64,000 bases of DNA. Source: Lentisphaerota bacterium (GTDB taxonomy: Bacteria; Verrucomicrobiota; Lentisphaeria; Victivallales; Victivallaceae). Location of the stretch: positions 1-64,000 of the forward strand of contig SUWG01000003.1 in assembly GCA_015061625.1 (NCBI GenBank), in the 5' to 3' direction. Below the pieces are notes generated by a model. The model made no database searches. It saw only the letters and a program-made list of their open reading frames with translations, and was not told the origin of the DNA. Numbering within the stretch: position 1 is the first letter of the stretch; each line of letters opens with the position of its first letter. Shown here in pieces: positions 25,825-34,908 of the stretch. The position numbers and the translations under genes were made by a program.

Positions 25825-26137
25825 TGATAGCCCCCGGCAAAAATTCTGTTATGATTTAAATATACACAAAAAATTGATTTTTCATAGTGTAAAACGTGAA
25901 AAAATCAGAAAAAAGTTGAAAAATGTGCGTTTTGCATCATTTCAGGTGATGTTTTCTGTTCTTTTCAATTTTTTTGCCACATCTTTTTTGCCGCAATTTT
26001 TACTTGCAACATCTTAATATATCATATAGTGCCGCCCGTAAATGGACTAACGGATTAAAAAATGGATAATTTGATTTTTTTTTATTACATTATGGGCAAT
26101 CTCCTGGCAATGCCGCTGTGGATGTCCGTATTGTCCG
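25825..26137. other. AT-rich intergenic region
   Basis: About 310 bases without a credible gene. Very AT-rich near 25850-26000, with an imperfect inverted repeat (GATTTTTCA / TGAAAAAATC, about 25880-25910) in the leader of the MFS gene. I could not place a convincing -35/-10 pair here. The track's plus-strand frame starting at 26062 is a shadow of the small gene on the other strand. Confidence 0.5.
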
Positions 26138-26174
26138 TAAAAAAAATGCGCCCGGCACTTCAGGGTGCGGGCGC
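26138..26174 (-). terminator. Rho-independent terminator for the GS-PPC unit
   Basis: On the minus strand GCGCCCGCAC... pairs with GTGCCGGGCGC (one bulged C), followed by ATTTTTTTT. It lies just after the small secreted-protein gene. Confidence 0.85.
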
Positions 26175-26190
26175 AGGCTTGCTCCAACTG

Positions 26191-26538
26191 TCAGTTGGTT
26201 CTGATTTCGTAAACGTTGTAGACATTGCCGCGGTTGACTACTTTGATGGTGAATTTGCCATCCCAGCGCGGATACCAGCGGCAGGTGCAATTATCCGAAC
26301 TGCCGTCATCTTTGGCAACCAGATTGCCGTTGGCATCGTAAACGTAAAGGTCAAGGTCAGTGTCTCCGTCACCGGCGACCGTCACCTGTGCCATTTCGCC
26401 GCCGTTGAAAGATACTTCAAAACGGTCGGTGCCGTTGGCTTTTACCGAGGTTTTCGATTCTTTCGGCCCGCCGGAAGCCCCGGCAAATACGGTTGCACCC
26501 GTCAACACGAAAAACAATACCGCAGTAAATTTTTTCAT
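26191..26538 (-). CDS. Small secreted protein with PPC-like beta domain
   Basis: 115 aa from the ATG at 26538 (AGAGG 8 bases upstream); the track's longer frame adds 11 unlikely residues. Sec signal MKKFTAVLFFVLTGATVFAG, then a single domain with DTDLDLYVYDANGN and a CTC pair before RWYPRWDGKFTIKV, like the bacterial pre-peptidase C-terminal (PPC) domains that occur on secreted enzymes. Here it stands alone, as the last gene before a terminator and 26 bases after glutamine synthetase. May bind carbohydrate or protein at the surface. Confidence 0.7.
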   Translation of the reverse strand: MKKFTAVLFFVLTGATVFAGASGGPKESKTSVKANGTDRFEVSFNGGEMAQVTVAGDGDTDLDLYVYDANGNLVAKDDGSSDNCTCRWYPRWDGKFTIKVVNRGNVYNVYEIRTN

Positions 26539-26564
26539 TCTGTTACCTCTGTGGTTCGATGTTG

Positions 26565-28064
26565 TCAGCAATGGAAATATTTTTCCACCAATTCAAGGAT
26601 CTTCGCCTGATCGTTACCGATATCCTGACGCAGGGTGCGGTCATTGAATTTGCGGAGCGTGGAAATCAATCCATCGATCATCGACGGCGCAAAGACCCCA
26701 TCTTTTTCGTAGAATGCCCGCTGGGCTTCCAGACAATCCGCTGATGCCGCACAACTGTCGGGCAGCACGTTGAGCGAATCGAGAATGGCTTTATTTTCGT
26801 CTTTGTGGATATTCACATTGACATAAGTTCTGGCGGCGATATCCAATGCTTCCGGATTCTCAAAACCGTGACGGAATGCCACCGCCAGACCGGCGAGCAG
26901 CAGGAAGATATCCGCAGAAGCATCCGGAGAACGCATTTCCACGGTCTGTTTCTGGCTGGTATCGTAAGCCGCCGAGGCTTTTTCCAGCGGGTTGGCCTGG
27001 GCGCAGAGATCTTTTTTGCTCGTCCAGCCCAGAGGCACACGCACCAGCACCGAGCGGTTGCGGTCGCCCCAGCAGATGTTGGTCGGGGCCTCCTGATGCG
27101 GCACCAGACGGAAATAACTGGTCGGGTTGGTGTTGCCGAATGCGGTGATCGACGGGGCCAGTGTCATCAGACCGGCGATCGCTTTTTTCGCATCATCGGA
27201 AAGGACTCCATTTTTCTGCATCAGATTGAGGCCGTCTTTCATCACACGGAAGTGGATATGCATACCCGAACCGGCTTTGCCCACGGTGATTTTCGGCGCA
27301 AAGGTGACATCGTAGCCATACTGATAAGCCAGATTGCGGATGACCCATTTGGCCAGCAGGAGTTGTTCGGCGGCTTCTTCAGCATAGACCGGGAGGAATT
27401 CGATTTCGTTCTGCTCGTAGATTTTGCCGTCGAGTGTGAAGTTGCCCACTTCGGAGTGGCCGTATTTGATCTGGCCGCCGATCCGGGCGATATAGTTCAT
27501 GCACATCTGGCGGAATTCACCGAATTTGGCATAGGGGGCGGATTCGTGATAACCTTTCTGATCGACTGCCGGATAGCACTCATCGTCATCGGCGATCACA
27601 TAATATTCCAATTCGCCCATCGCCTGAAATTCTAGCCCGGTGGATTTGGTGAATGCTTCACACGCCTTATGCAGGGTGTATTCCGGACTGCTCGCCAGCG
27701 GTTCGCCGTCTTTGTTGAAAAATGAACAGAGCATATTCACCGTCGGCAATTCGCAGAAAGGATCGATATACGCCGTGCGGAAACGGGGAACCACATAAAG
27801 GTCACTGTTGTTCGCTTCGATGAAGGGGAAAAGGCTGGAACCATCCACCCTTTCGCCGCAGGAGAGGATCTCGTCGAGGTAAGCGGCATCGTTGATGACG
27901 AAATTCAGCGTTTTGATGCGGCCGTCACCGGCGGGATACTGGAAATTGATGTGGCGGATACCCTCGGAAATGATAAAGTCGATGATATCTTTTTTGGTGA
28001 ATTCTTTGGGTGATTTGCCGATTTTTACCGCCAAATCGTTACAGGAGTAGTTGAGATTGTCCAT
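26565..28064 (-). CDS. Glutamine synthetase family protein
   Basis: 499 aa, type I-like. A beta-grasp N-terminus (INFQYPAGDGRIKTLNFV) is followed by the catalytic barrel with MGELEYY (metal Glu), GSGMHIHFR (ammonia/metal site His) and RNRSVLVRVPLG (ATP/phosphate Arg), plus VEMRSPDASAD. Forms glutamine from glutamate, ammonia and ATP, or a gamma-glutamyl derivative in GlnA-like paralogues. Its place between a fucosidase and a small secreted protein is unusual. It may handle amino groups released with amino sugars, or be a gamma-glutamylating enzyme rather than housekeeping GlnA; I leave the symbol blank for that reason. Confidence 0.88.
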   Translation of the reverse strand: MDNLNYSCNDLAVKIGKSPKEFTKKDIIDFIISEGIRHINFQYPAGDGRIKTLNFVINDAAYLDEILSCGERVDGSSLFPFIEANNSDLYVVPRFRTAYIDPFCELPTVNMLCSFFNKDGEPLASSPEYTLHKACEAFTKSTGLEFQAMGELEYYVIADDDECYPAVDQKGYHESAPYAKFGEFRQMCMNYIARIGGQIKYGHSEVGNFTLDGKIYEQNEIEFLPVYAEEAAEQLLLAKWVIRNLAYQYGYDVTFAPKITVGKAGSGMHIHFRVMKDGLNLMQKNGVLSDDAKKAIAGLMTLAPSITAFGNTNPTSYFRLVPHQEAPTNICWGDRNRSVLVRVPLGWTSKKDLCAQANPLEKASAAYDTSQKQTVEMRSPDASADIFLLLAGLAVAFRHGFENPEALDIAARTYVNVNIHKDENKAILDSLNVLPDSCAASADCLEAQRAFYEKDGVFAPSMIDGLISTLRKFNDRTLRQDIGNDQAKILELVEKYFHC

Positions 28065-28093
28065 TTTTTACTTCCTTATTTTTTGAAAGGTGA

Positions 28094-29365
28094 TTAATTC
28101 TGATAATTTATCCAACTTGACAGATCGGCTTCCTCCATCCGGCGGGGGATGCCGTCAAATTCAACTTTGATCACCGAAGCCAGCGGGTCGGGCGGCAACG
28201 CCGGAAGACCGCTGATGGTGAGTTTGCCGTTATTCTTATCCCAGACAAAGGGGTACTCTCTGCCGGTGGCAAGCAGAGTTACTTTTTTGACCGGAGTGGC
28301 AACCTTTACCGCGGTGGCAACTTTGCCCGGCCAGCGGAAAATGCACCAGTAGCCGACATTATCTTTTCTCGTCCACGGGCCTTGCAGATTGAGGTCGATG
28401 ATACCCGGCTGGGAAGCACCGATCAAATCGCAACTCTGCGAATTGCGGATCGCTTCTTCATTATCTTTGAGCCAGCGGCCGACCGCCTGAAGTCTTTCCA
28501 GTTCCTCATTGCGGATCGAACCATCCGGACACGGCCCGATATTGAGCAGATAGTTGCCGCCGAGCTGGGCGGCCTGAATCAGATATTGAAGCAACTGCTC
28601 GGCACTTTTCCAGTTGGGGTTGAATCTGGTATATCCCCAGGCGCAGGAATCGCCGATACACATACAACTTTCGGTCATGCGCTGCTGACCGGCTCTGACC
28701 ACCTGTTCCGGAGTTTCGATATCTTCATCCGTACCGGAACGGTCATTGATGATGATCTGCGGCTGAAGTTCACGCACCATGGCATTGAGTTCGGCGGAGT
28801 TCCAGAATTTTGCCCACTCCGGCCGGCGGAATTGATATCTGGCATCCCATGCGCCGTCATATTCCAGCAGGTCGATCTGACCGTAATTGGTCATCAATTC
28901 CCGCACCTGATCGAATGCCTGCTGCACCAGGGCCTGTTTGGATTCCGGATATTTTTCCGGTTCAAAGTAACCGGGGAACCGCCAATCCAGCAGCGAGTAG
29001 TACAACCCGACTTTCAACCCGGCGGCTCTGGCAGCTTCCACATATTCTCTTACAATATCCCGTTTGCATCCCAGTTTGGCACTGGTGAAGTCGGAATATT
29101 TACTGTCAAACAGACAGAATCCTTCATGGTGTCTGGTGGTCAGCACCATATATTTCGCTCCGGCGGCTCTGGCAGTTTCCGCCCACTCTTTCGCACAGCC
29201 GGGGGCCGGCAGGAATGAGTCGGCAAGTTTGGCATATTCCGGGGCGGGGATCCGCTCGGAATACATCGTCCATTCACCGCGGCCGAGCAGTGAATAGAGG
29301 CCGAAATGGATATATATTCCGAATCTGGCCTCGTTGAACCACTTCATGCGTTCTTCGTAAGTCAT
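28094..29365 (-). CDS. GH29 alpha-L-fucosidase
   Basis: 423 aa. Starts with the GH29 hallmark RFGIYIHFGLYS and contains YMVLTTRHHEGFCLFDS, VGLYYSLLDW and LLEYDGAWD, where the Asp aligns with the catalytic nucleophile of the family's WFDGxW motif. Retaining exo-fucosidase releasing terminal L-fucose. No signal peptide seen, so action on imported oligosaccharides is likely. Located between an O-acetylesterase gene (27-base gap) and glutamine synthetase (29-base gap) in one minus-strand unit. Confidence 0.9.
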   Translation of the reverse strand: MTYEERMKWFNEARFGIYIHFGLYSLLGRGEWTMYSERIPAPEYAKLADSFLPAPGCAKEWAETARAAGAKYMVLTTRHHEGFCLFDSKYSDFTSAKLGCKRDIVREYVEAARAAGLKVGLYYSLLDWRFPGYFEPEKYPESKQALVQQAFDQVRELMTNYGQIDLLEYDGAWDARYQFRRPEWAKFWNSAELNAMVRELQPQIIINDRSGTDEDIETPEQVVRAGQQRMTESCMCIGDSCAWGYTRFNPNWKSAEQLLQYLIQAAQLGGNYLLNIGPCPDGSIRNEELERLQAVGRWLKDNEEAIRNSQSCDLIGASQPGIIDLNLQGPWTRKDNVGYWCIFRWPGKVATAVKVATPVKKVTLLATGREYPFVWDKNNGKLTISGLPALPPDPLASVIKVEFDGIPRRMEEADLSSWINYQN

Positions 29366-29392
29366 AATATTTTTCCTCCTGTAAAGGTTGTG

Positions 29393-31399
29393 TCAGTCGA
29401 TCAGATTTTTTCCCACCGGTTTGGAACCATCCAATGCCGCCCGGAATGGCGACAGCGGCCGGTTGTCGGCGGAAAACAGCCCCAGATAACGGGGATTTTC
29501 CGCCCATGCGTACCAGACGGCAAATGGTTCACTTACCTGACTGCTTGCCACACAAAGCGTATCGGCCGCAGTAAAGGAACACTCCGCCGGAAAGGCGAAC
29601 ATATCTTTTCCGGATACGACCATGCCGCCGGGGATCTTGTCAACATTCAGCGGCGCATCGAATTTCAATATCAGTTTGCCGTTTTCCTCTTTGATACTCT
29701 GCAAAGCGGGCAGATGATATTTTCTGCCGTCAAGTCTTGCCGCTTCATCGGCGGCGATCATTTCGGCGATATCCTTTTTATTTACCGGGTGGATATCCAG
29801 CACATCCCCCGAACCGATGGTCACGATCAGTGACGAACCGGTATTGGCCGCCGCTTCACTTTGCGCTTCACGGATAAGCGGCCAGGTGGCAAAGGGGGCA
29901 AAGGTGTGTTTGGTCTGGAAGTCCGGCAGCTGGATGATATAAAAATTCAACCCGGCATCCAGAAAATTTCTCCGCCAGTCGCCGATCATCAACGTCAGCA
30001 ATTCAGCGTAACTGCTGCCCATGCATATCCCATTGGCTTCACCCTGATACCAGAGGGCCCCGGCCAGAGCCGTTCCCTCGATGGGCCGGAGCATATTGTC
30101 GAAAAAGCCGTGAAAAGTATTGGTGCCGCCCGCTCCGAAACTGCGCATACAGGTCATGCCGATCGTGCCGGCATCAAAAGTTTCGCAATATTTCCATGCT
30201 CCGGTAAGCGGGATTTTGATCGAAGAATCATCCGACTCCAGAAACATCTCCCCGGCCGGGCCGAGCAAACCGCCGTCGGCACAGATGGAGACCAGCGAAG
30301 ATGCCTGAATGGCGATGACGTTTTCCCCATCCGTGAAAACACCTGCGGGCACCTCGTAGACCCGCAGGGTATTCCAGTGGTCAAATTTGCGCATATCTCC
30401 GGTCGCTCCGGCGGCAATGCCGTTGACAAAGGTTTTATCCGCCTTGTCGATCGCGCCGAGGTGAAGTTTGAATTTTTTACCGGATGCTCCGGCGGGCAGG
30501 GTGATATTTTTGCGGAAGTAGAAAATTCCGGCGTGATTGTGACCGGCTTGGGTCCAACTGTCCGGCAGGAGCATGGTTTCCCAGTTGCTGTCGTCGAAAT
30601 TTTTATCGCAGAAGCCTTGTTCCAGACCGCCATCCGCAGGGATCTCCGGGAAGAGTTTTCCGATGGCAAGGGATAATTTTTCTTCACTTGACGGCAGTTT
30701 ATCCAGACCGTTATCCAGAGAAGAAACCACGCTTTCATATTCTGCGGCTTCATCGTGATAAACGTCGCTGGTCAGCAGCGAATATTCACTGATGAATGAT
30801 TCGATATTCACTCCGCCCATGCAAGCGGAAATGATGCCGACCGGTATTCCGGTTCTCCGGTAGAGATCGGCGGCGAAAAATCCGGCGAGGGCGGAGAAGT
30901 CCGCCATATATTCTCTGGTTGCTTTTTCCCATTGTCCCTCGACCGCCGAAGCCGTGCCGTAGAAACTGGCCGGGGGGATCAGGAAACAGCGCACCCCGGC
31001 AATATTTTCATCGGCGAGCGTTTCGATCGACGGCACGGCGTTGCGCATGGCAAACTGCATATTGGATTGTCCGCCTGCGATGTAGACATTGCCGATGGCG
31101 ATATCGTGGAAAGTGAGCGTTTCACCGGCGGCACTTATCTGCATGGTCAAACCTTCCGCCGGAGCCATCGGCGGCAGTTTGAAAGTGAAATCCCCGAAGT
31201 TGTTGGCAAAAGCGGTCAGGAAAACTTCTCCGATCGACAGGGTAACTTTGGCCGCCGGGCGACTTTGGCCGCGCACGACGGTACATTTGCCATGTTGAAA
31301 GATCGCCCGGTCACCGTAGAAGCCGGAAACGTTAAGCAAATGATCTTTGCCGCAATCCTGACCGGAATTTTTTCTGATATTCACATCCAGAGTAAGCAT
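29393..31399 (-). CDS. Sialate O-acetylesterase-like (SASA) protein, no signal peptide
   Basis: 668 aa. SGNH-type acetylesterase: nucleophile Ser in AGGQSNMQF (about 120), ALWYQGEANG (about 455), and the C-terminal catalytic Asp-His DVLDIHPVNK (about 575). A GH2-like jelly-roll insert (FYFRKNITLPAG...WNTLRVYEVPAG) is typical of this family. Removes O-acetyl groups from sugars. Lacks an export signal while the paralogue at 47236 has one. First gene of the esterase-fucosidase-GS unit, with its own candidate promoter, and divergent from nothing nearby. Confidence 0.88.
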   Translation of the reverse strand: MLTLDVNIRKNSGQDCGKDHLLNVSGFYGDRAIFQHGKCTVVRGQSRPAAKVTLSIGEVFLTAFANNFGDFTFKLPPMAPAEGLTMQISAAGETLTFHDIAIGNVYIAGGQSNMQFAMRNAVPSIETLADENIAGVRCFLIPPASFYGTASAVEGQWEKATREYMADFSALAGFFAADLYRRTGIPVGIISACMGGVNIESFISEYSLLTSDVYHDEAAEYESVVSSLDNGLDKLPSSEEKLSLAIGKLFPEIPADGGLEQGFCDKNFDDSNWETMLLPDSWTQAGHNHAGIFYFRKNITLPAGASGKKFKLHLGAIDKADKTFVNGIAAGATGDMRKFDHWNTLRVYEVPAGVFTDGENVIAIQASSLVSICADGGLLGPAGEMFLESDDSSIKIPLTGAWKYCETFDAGTIGMTCMRSFGAGGTNTFHGFFDNMLRPIEGTALAGALWYQGEANGICMGSSYAELLTLMIGDWRRNFLDAGLNFYIIQLPDFQTKHTFAPFATWPLIREAQSEAAANTGSSLIVTIGSGDVLDIHPVNKKDIAEMIAADEAARLDGRKYHLPALQSIKEENGKLILKFDAPLNVDKIPGGMVVSGKDMFAFPAECSFTAADTLCVASSQVSEPFAVWYAWAENPRYLGLFSADNRPLSPFRAALDGSKPVGKNLID

Positions 31400-31446
31400 A
31401 GAAAGTCACGCACCTTAAATTCAATGTTGGATATAATCGAAAGTTA

Positions 31447-31475
31447 ATATACTGCACAAATACACTTCATGCAAC
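31447..31475 (-). promoter_or_regulatory. Candidate promoter of the esterase-fucosidase-GS unit
   Basis: Minus strand TTGCAT, 17 bases, TATATT, about 48 bases before the ATG at 31399. Confidence 0.55.
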
Positions 31476-31531
31476 CCTTTATTTACGATATTGCATCAAA
31501 AATTTTTGTCTCTGCCGGTAAAAGACGGCGA

Positions 31532-32542
31532 TCACCGGCTGCAGATCAGGGAAGTTTTCAAACGTACCCGGAAACGTTCCTTATTTTGAGTGTTGATGTG
31601 ACCGATGAATTTTTCCACCTGATTGCGGAATTCATCCATCGGCTGATGCATCATGTAAAGGCCGGGTTGCGGCGGAATGAGTATGCCCTGACTGAAAACC
31701 ATGATTTCATAATCTTTGCCCAGCATCAGATGGTGGCGCGAGGCATTCATTATCACCGGGGTAAGCATCACCTCTTCGGTGATGTATATGCGCCGGGGGA
31801 ATTTGCCGGAAGCGAAAATATCCGGACAGGATACGCTGTCGGCAATGACATTGCCGGAACACTTTATCAATGCATCCGGGGGGATATGCACTTCTCTGGC
31901 AAGACACTCCTCGTAAAAGGCGAGCAACCTTTCGGTAAGGTACGGTGCATCGGTATCCGGCACCCGGCTGATGATGGCGAAATCGTCACCTTTTTTCACC
32001 TTCATCACCTCCATTGCTTCGCGGATACTGCTCCATGGATCAGTGGCAATGAAATCGAAATCGCCAAAGGTGCGGTTGATGAGCAGCTGCGGGATATCCC
32101 GCTGACGCAGATGATACATATTCATTATATGTTTCTCTTTGGGCAGCAGCCAGATGACAGCCTGACCGGGATGGAAAAAACCGGTGGAGTTGCGGTCGAA
32201 AAATTCCTCATCCACCCAGCGCAGCGGCAGGGAGGTTTTCAACTGGAAAATCATTTCGGAAAAGGGAAACTCCGGTGAATTGTCGGCATATTTGCTGACC
32301 ACGATCAACTCTTTCAATTCTTTGCTGTACGGCCCCGGTTTTACGAATGTGCCACTGCCTCTGGTCGAGTGGAGAAAACCGGCATTTATCAGATTGGTCA
32401 ACGCCCGCTGGATGGTCACTCTGGAGCAGTTGAATTGCTGCATGAGTTTGAATTGTGACGGGATTTTGGTGTTGGGTGCATAGTCGCCGGAAGTGATCCG
32501 GTTGAGCAGAAATTGTTCGACACCATCGGTTTTGGTTTTCAT
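31532..32542 (-). CDS. GntR-family regulator with LacI-type ligand-binding domain
   Basis: 336 aa. Residues 1-70 are a GntR winged helix (IPSQFKLMQQFNCSRVTIQRAL, GFLHSTRGSGTFV). The remainder matches a periplasmic-binding-like LacI domain (VEVMKVKKGDDFAII-type strands, DALIKCSGNVIADS), the AraR-like arrangement used for sugar sensing. Divergently placed from the Gfo/Idh gene, separated by a 244-base region with a consensus promoter. It most likely controls that long plus-strand unit and possibly the esterase-fucosidase unit on its other side. Confidence 0.85.
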   Translation of the reverse strand: MKTKTDGVEQFLLNRITSGDYAPNTKIPSQFKLMQQFNCSRVTIQRALTNLINAGFLHSTRGSGTFVKPGPYSKELKELIVVSKYADNSPEFPFSEMIFQLKTSLPLRWVDEEFFDRNSTGFFHPGQAVIWLLPKEKHIMNMYHLRQRDIPQLLINRTFGDFDFIATDPWSSIREAMEVMKVKKGDDFAIISRVPDTDAPYLTERLLAFYEECLAREVHIPPDALIKCSGNVIADSVSCPDIFASGKFPRRIYITEEVMLTPVIMNASRHHLMLGKDYEIMVFSQGILIPPQPGLYMMHQPMDEFRNQVEKFIGHINTQNKERFRVRLKTSLICSR

Positions 32543-32698
32543 CGTTTTTCTCCCGGTGAAAGAATATGTTGCTTGTTTTTGTTAAGATAATGCAATAATA
32601 CAACTATGTCAAGTTGTCTGATTAACATTTTTAATAATAATACAGCGGAAATATAAGTCATTAAGACAAGTTTTTTGCAGGATATTTGCAAAACAGTA

Positions 32699-32727
32699 TT
32701 GACAAAGCGGCAATTACTTGGTATAAT
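32699..32727 (+). promoter_or_regulatory. Strong consensus sigma70 promoter for the plus-strand unit
   Basis: TTGACA (32699-32704), exactly 17 bases, TATAAT (32722-32727): a near-perfect consensus 59 bases before the Gfo/Idh start. Upstream TTGTCTGATTAA (about 32615) and TTAAGACAAGT (about 32660) form a spaced inverted pair that could be GntR half sites. Confidence 0.85.
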
Positions 32728-32786
32728 TAACCGGAAGACAAAGTTTTCATTTCAAATACCAACAACTTTTTCTGAAGGAGTAAATA

Positions 32787-33953
32787 ATGGGAAGTAAGGT
32801 GAATTTCGGTATCATCGGCTGCGGTAACATGGGGTCGGCTCATGCCCAGATGATGCAAAAGATAGGCAATGTGGAATTGGTTGCAGTCTGCGACATCAAC
32901 GAAAAGGCGTTTGAGCGTATTCCGGCGGATATCCGGAGCAAAATCAAATGCTATACCGATGTCAATGAATTTTTTGCCCACGACGGGCTGCAGGCGGTGT
33001 TGATCGCCGTGCCGCACTATTTCCATGTCGATCTGGCGATCGCCGCTATGGAACACGGCAAACACATCATCGTGGAAAAACCGATCTCCGTCCACAAGGC
33101 CGAGGCCCAGCGTTTAATCGATGCGGCGGAGAAATATCCGGAATTGGTGCGCAGTGCCATGTTCAATCAGCGCACACTGCCCGCCCACCGCAAACTTAAA
33201 GCCCTGATCGACGGCGGTGAACTGGGTAAGATCAACCGGGTCAACTGGATCATTACCGATTGGTTCCGCACCCAGCGTTATTATGATTCGGGCGACTGGC
33301 GTGCCACCTGGGCCGGTGAGGGCGGCGGGGTGCTGCTCAACCAGTGTCCGCACCAGTTGGATCTGATGCAGTGGCTTTTCGGCTTGCCGGAATTGGTCAG
33401 TGCGCAGGTGAAGATCGGCAAATACCACGATATCGAAGTGGAAGATGAGGTCAATGCTTATCTGGAATATGCCAATGGTTGCGTGGGCAACTTCATCACC
33501 ACCACCGGTGAGGCGCCGGGAACGAACCGTCTGGAAGTCACCGCCGAGCGCGGCCGGGTGATTCTGGAAAACGGCGAATTGCATTTTCTGCGCAACGAGG
33601 TGGAAACCAGTGTGCAGATCCGGGAGAGCGAATTCGGTTTCAAGAAACCGGAAACGTGGGATTGCAAGATCAACATCGGCACCGAGAGCCGTCTCCAGCA
33701 CGCCGTGGTGGTGGAAAACGTGGCCAATGCCATTTTGAATGGTGAAAAACTCATCGCTCCGCTGGCGGAGGGCATCCGCGGTCTGGAATTGGGCAATGCC
33801 ATGCTTATGAGCGGATTGAAAAAGATTCCGGTGACTCTGCCGATCGACAGTGCCGCTTATGCCGCCATGCTTCAGGATTTGATCGCCAACAGCAAGCGCG
33901 GAGCGAAAGAGGTCAAGAGCGACAAGAACGAAAACATGAGTTCGACATACTGA
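32787..33953 (+). CDS. Gfo/Idh/MocA-family oxidoreductase
   Basis: 388 aa. An N-terminal Rossmann domain with GIIGCGNMGSAHA binds NAD(P); VEKPIS (Lys-Pro catalytic region) lies near residue 95, and GEGGGVLLNQCPHQLDLMQW is the conserved substrate-domain stretch with the catalytic-region His. Typical length. Oxidises or epimerises a sugar or cyclitol. AGGAG RBS 9 bases before ATG. First gene after a consensus promoter and followed by a sugar isomerase/epimerase, a common inositol/rare-sugar pathway pairing. Confidence 0.9.
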   Translation: MGSKVNFGIIGCGNMGSAHAQMMQKIGNVELVAVCDINEKAFERIPADIRSKIKCYTDVNEFFAHDGLQAVLIAVPHYFHVDLAIAAMEHGKHIIVEKPISVHKAEAQRLIDAAEKYPELVRSAMFNQRTLPAHRKLKALIDGGELGKINRVNWIITDWFRTQRYYDSGDWRATWAGEGGGVLLNQCPHQLDLMQWLFGLPELVSAQVKIGKYHDIEVEDEVNAYLEYANGCVGNFITTTGEAPGTNRLEVTAERGRVILENGELHFLRNEVETSVQIRESEFGFKKPETWDCKINIGTESRLQHAVVVENVANAILNGEKLIAPLAEGIRGLELGNAMLMSGLKKIPVTLPIDSAAYAAMLQDLIANSKRGAKEVKSDKNENMSSTY

Positions 33954-33972
33954 TTTTGAAAGGATTTTGAAT

Positions 33973-34884
33973 ATGTTTCTTACCGGATTTGCAGATGAGG
34001 CGGGGCAGGATCTCGCCATCCAGATCAAGGCGACCAAAGAACTTGGTTGGAAATTTATCGAAGCGCGCGGTATCAACGGCAAAAATCTTGCCACATTGAC
34101 CGATGAGGAGTTTGATACGGTTTGCGGACAACTGGATGAGGCCGGAGTGCAGATCAACTGTTTCGGCAGCGGCATTGCCAACTGGAGCAGACACCCGCGC
34201 AAAGAGGAAGATTTTCAGGCGTCGGTCAAAGAGTTGACCGATGCGTTGCCGAGGATGAAAAAACTGGGGATCAAAATCGTGCGGGGCATGAGTTTTCTGA
34301 CTCCCAAAGATGAACAGCCGGATTCCCCGGAACTGGAAAAGATCATCTTCCAGAAAGTCCGTCATCTGGTGAAAATCTGTGCGGATAACGGCATTATTTA
34401 CGGCCATGAAAACTGCATGAATTACGGTGGATTATCCTACAAACACACGTTGCGGCTGATCGACGGGGTCAATCACGAGAATTTCAAATTGATCTACGAC
34501 ACCGGTAATCCCTGTTTCAACTACCGCTGGATCGGTGAACCGCCGTATCCGTTGCAGAGTTCATGGGAGTTTTACCGTCAGGTCAGAGAACACGTTGTAT
34601 ATGTGCATATCAAAGACGGTCTGGCGCTCCCGGAAGCCGACGGAGTGACCCGGCCGGGATGCAAATTCACCTATGCCGGTTTCGGTGCGGGTGATGTGCG
34701 GGCGATCGTCAGCGATCTGCTGGAGCGCGGTTACGACGGCGGATTTTCCATGGAACCGCATCTGGCGGTGGTGTTCCACGATGCTGACGGCGGCGAAACC
34801 GAGGCCGACGTGCGTTATAACAACTATGTTTCCTACGGTAGAAAATTTGAAGAATTGCTCCGTGACTGCGGCTGGAAATTCTGA
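33973..34884 (+). CDS. Sugar phosphate isomerase/epimerase (xylose-isomerase-like TIM barrel)
   Basis: 303 aa from the ATG at 33973 (AGGA 8 bases upstream). AP-endonuclease-2/IolE-like fold: metal ligands fit GHENCMNYG (Glu), IYDTGNPC (Asp), VYVHIKDG (His) and GGFSMEPHL (Glu). Such enzymes interconvert ketoses/aldoses or dehydrate cyclitols. Immediately follows the Gfo/Idh gene with which it probably shares a pathway. Substrate unknown. Confidence 0.87.
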   Translation: MFLTGFADEAGQDLAIQIKATKELGWKFIEARGINGKNLATLTDEEFDTVCGQLDEAGVQINCFGSGIANWSRHPRKEEDFQASVKELTDALPRMKKLGIKIVRGMSFLTPKDEQPDSPELEKIIFQKVRHLVKICADNGIIYGHENCMNYGGLSYKHTLRLIDGVNHENFKLIYDTGNPCFNYRWIGEPPYPLQSSWEFYRQVREHVVYVHIKDGLALPEADGVTRPGCKFTYAGFGAGDVRAIVSDLLERGYDGGFSMEPHLAVVFHDADGGETEADVRYNNYVSYGRKFEELLRDCGWKF

Positions 34885-34908
34885 AAAATTTCTGGAGAGT
34901 TCTGCATT

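Noticed and set aside
26062-26610. Plus-strand 182-aa ORF in the AT-rich region
   Set aside because: No ribosome-binding site, low-complexity start, and it lies opposite the secreted PPC-like gene with its terminator.
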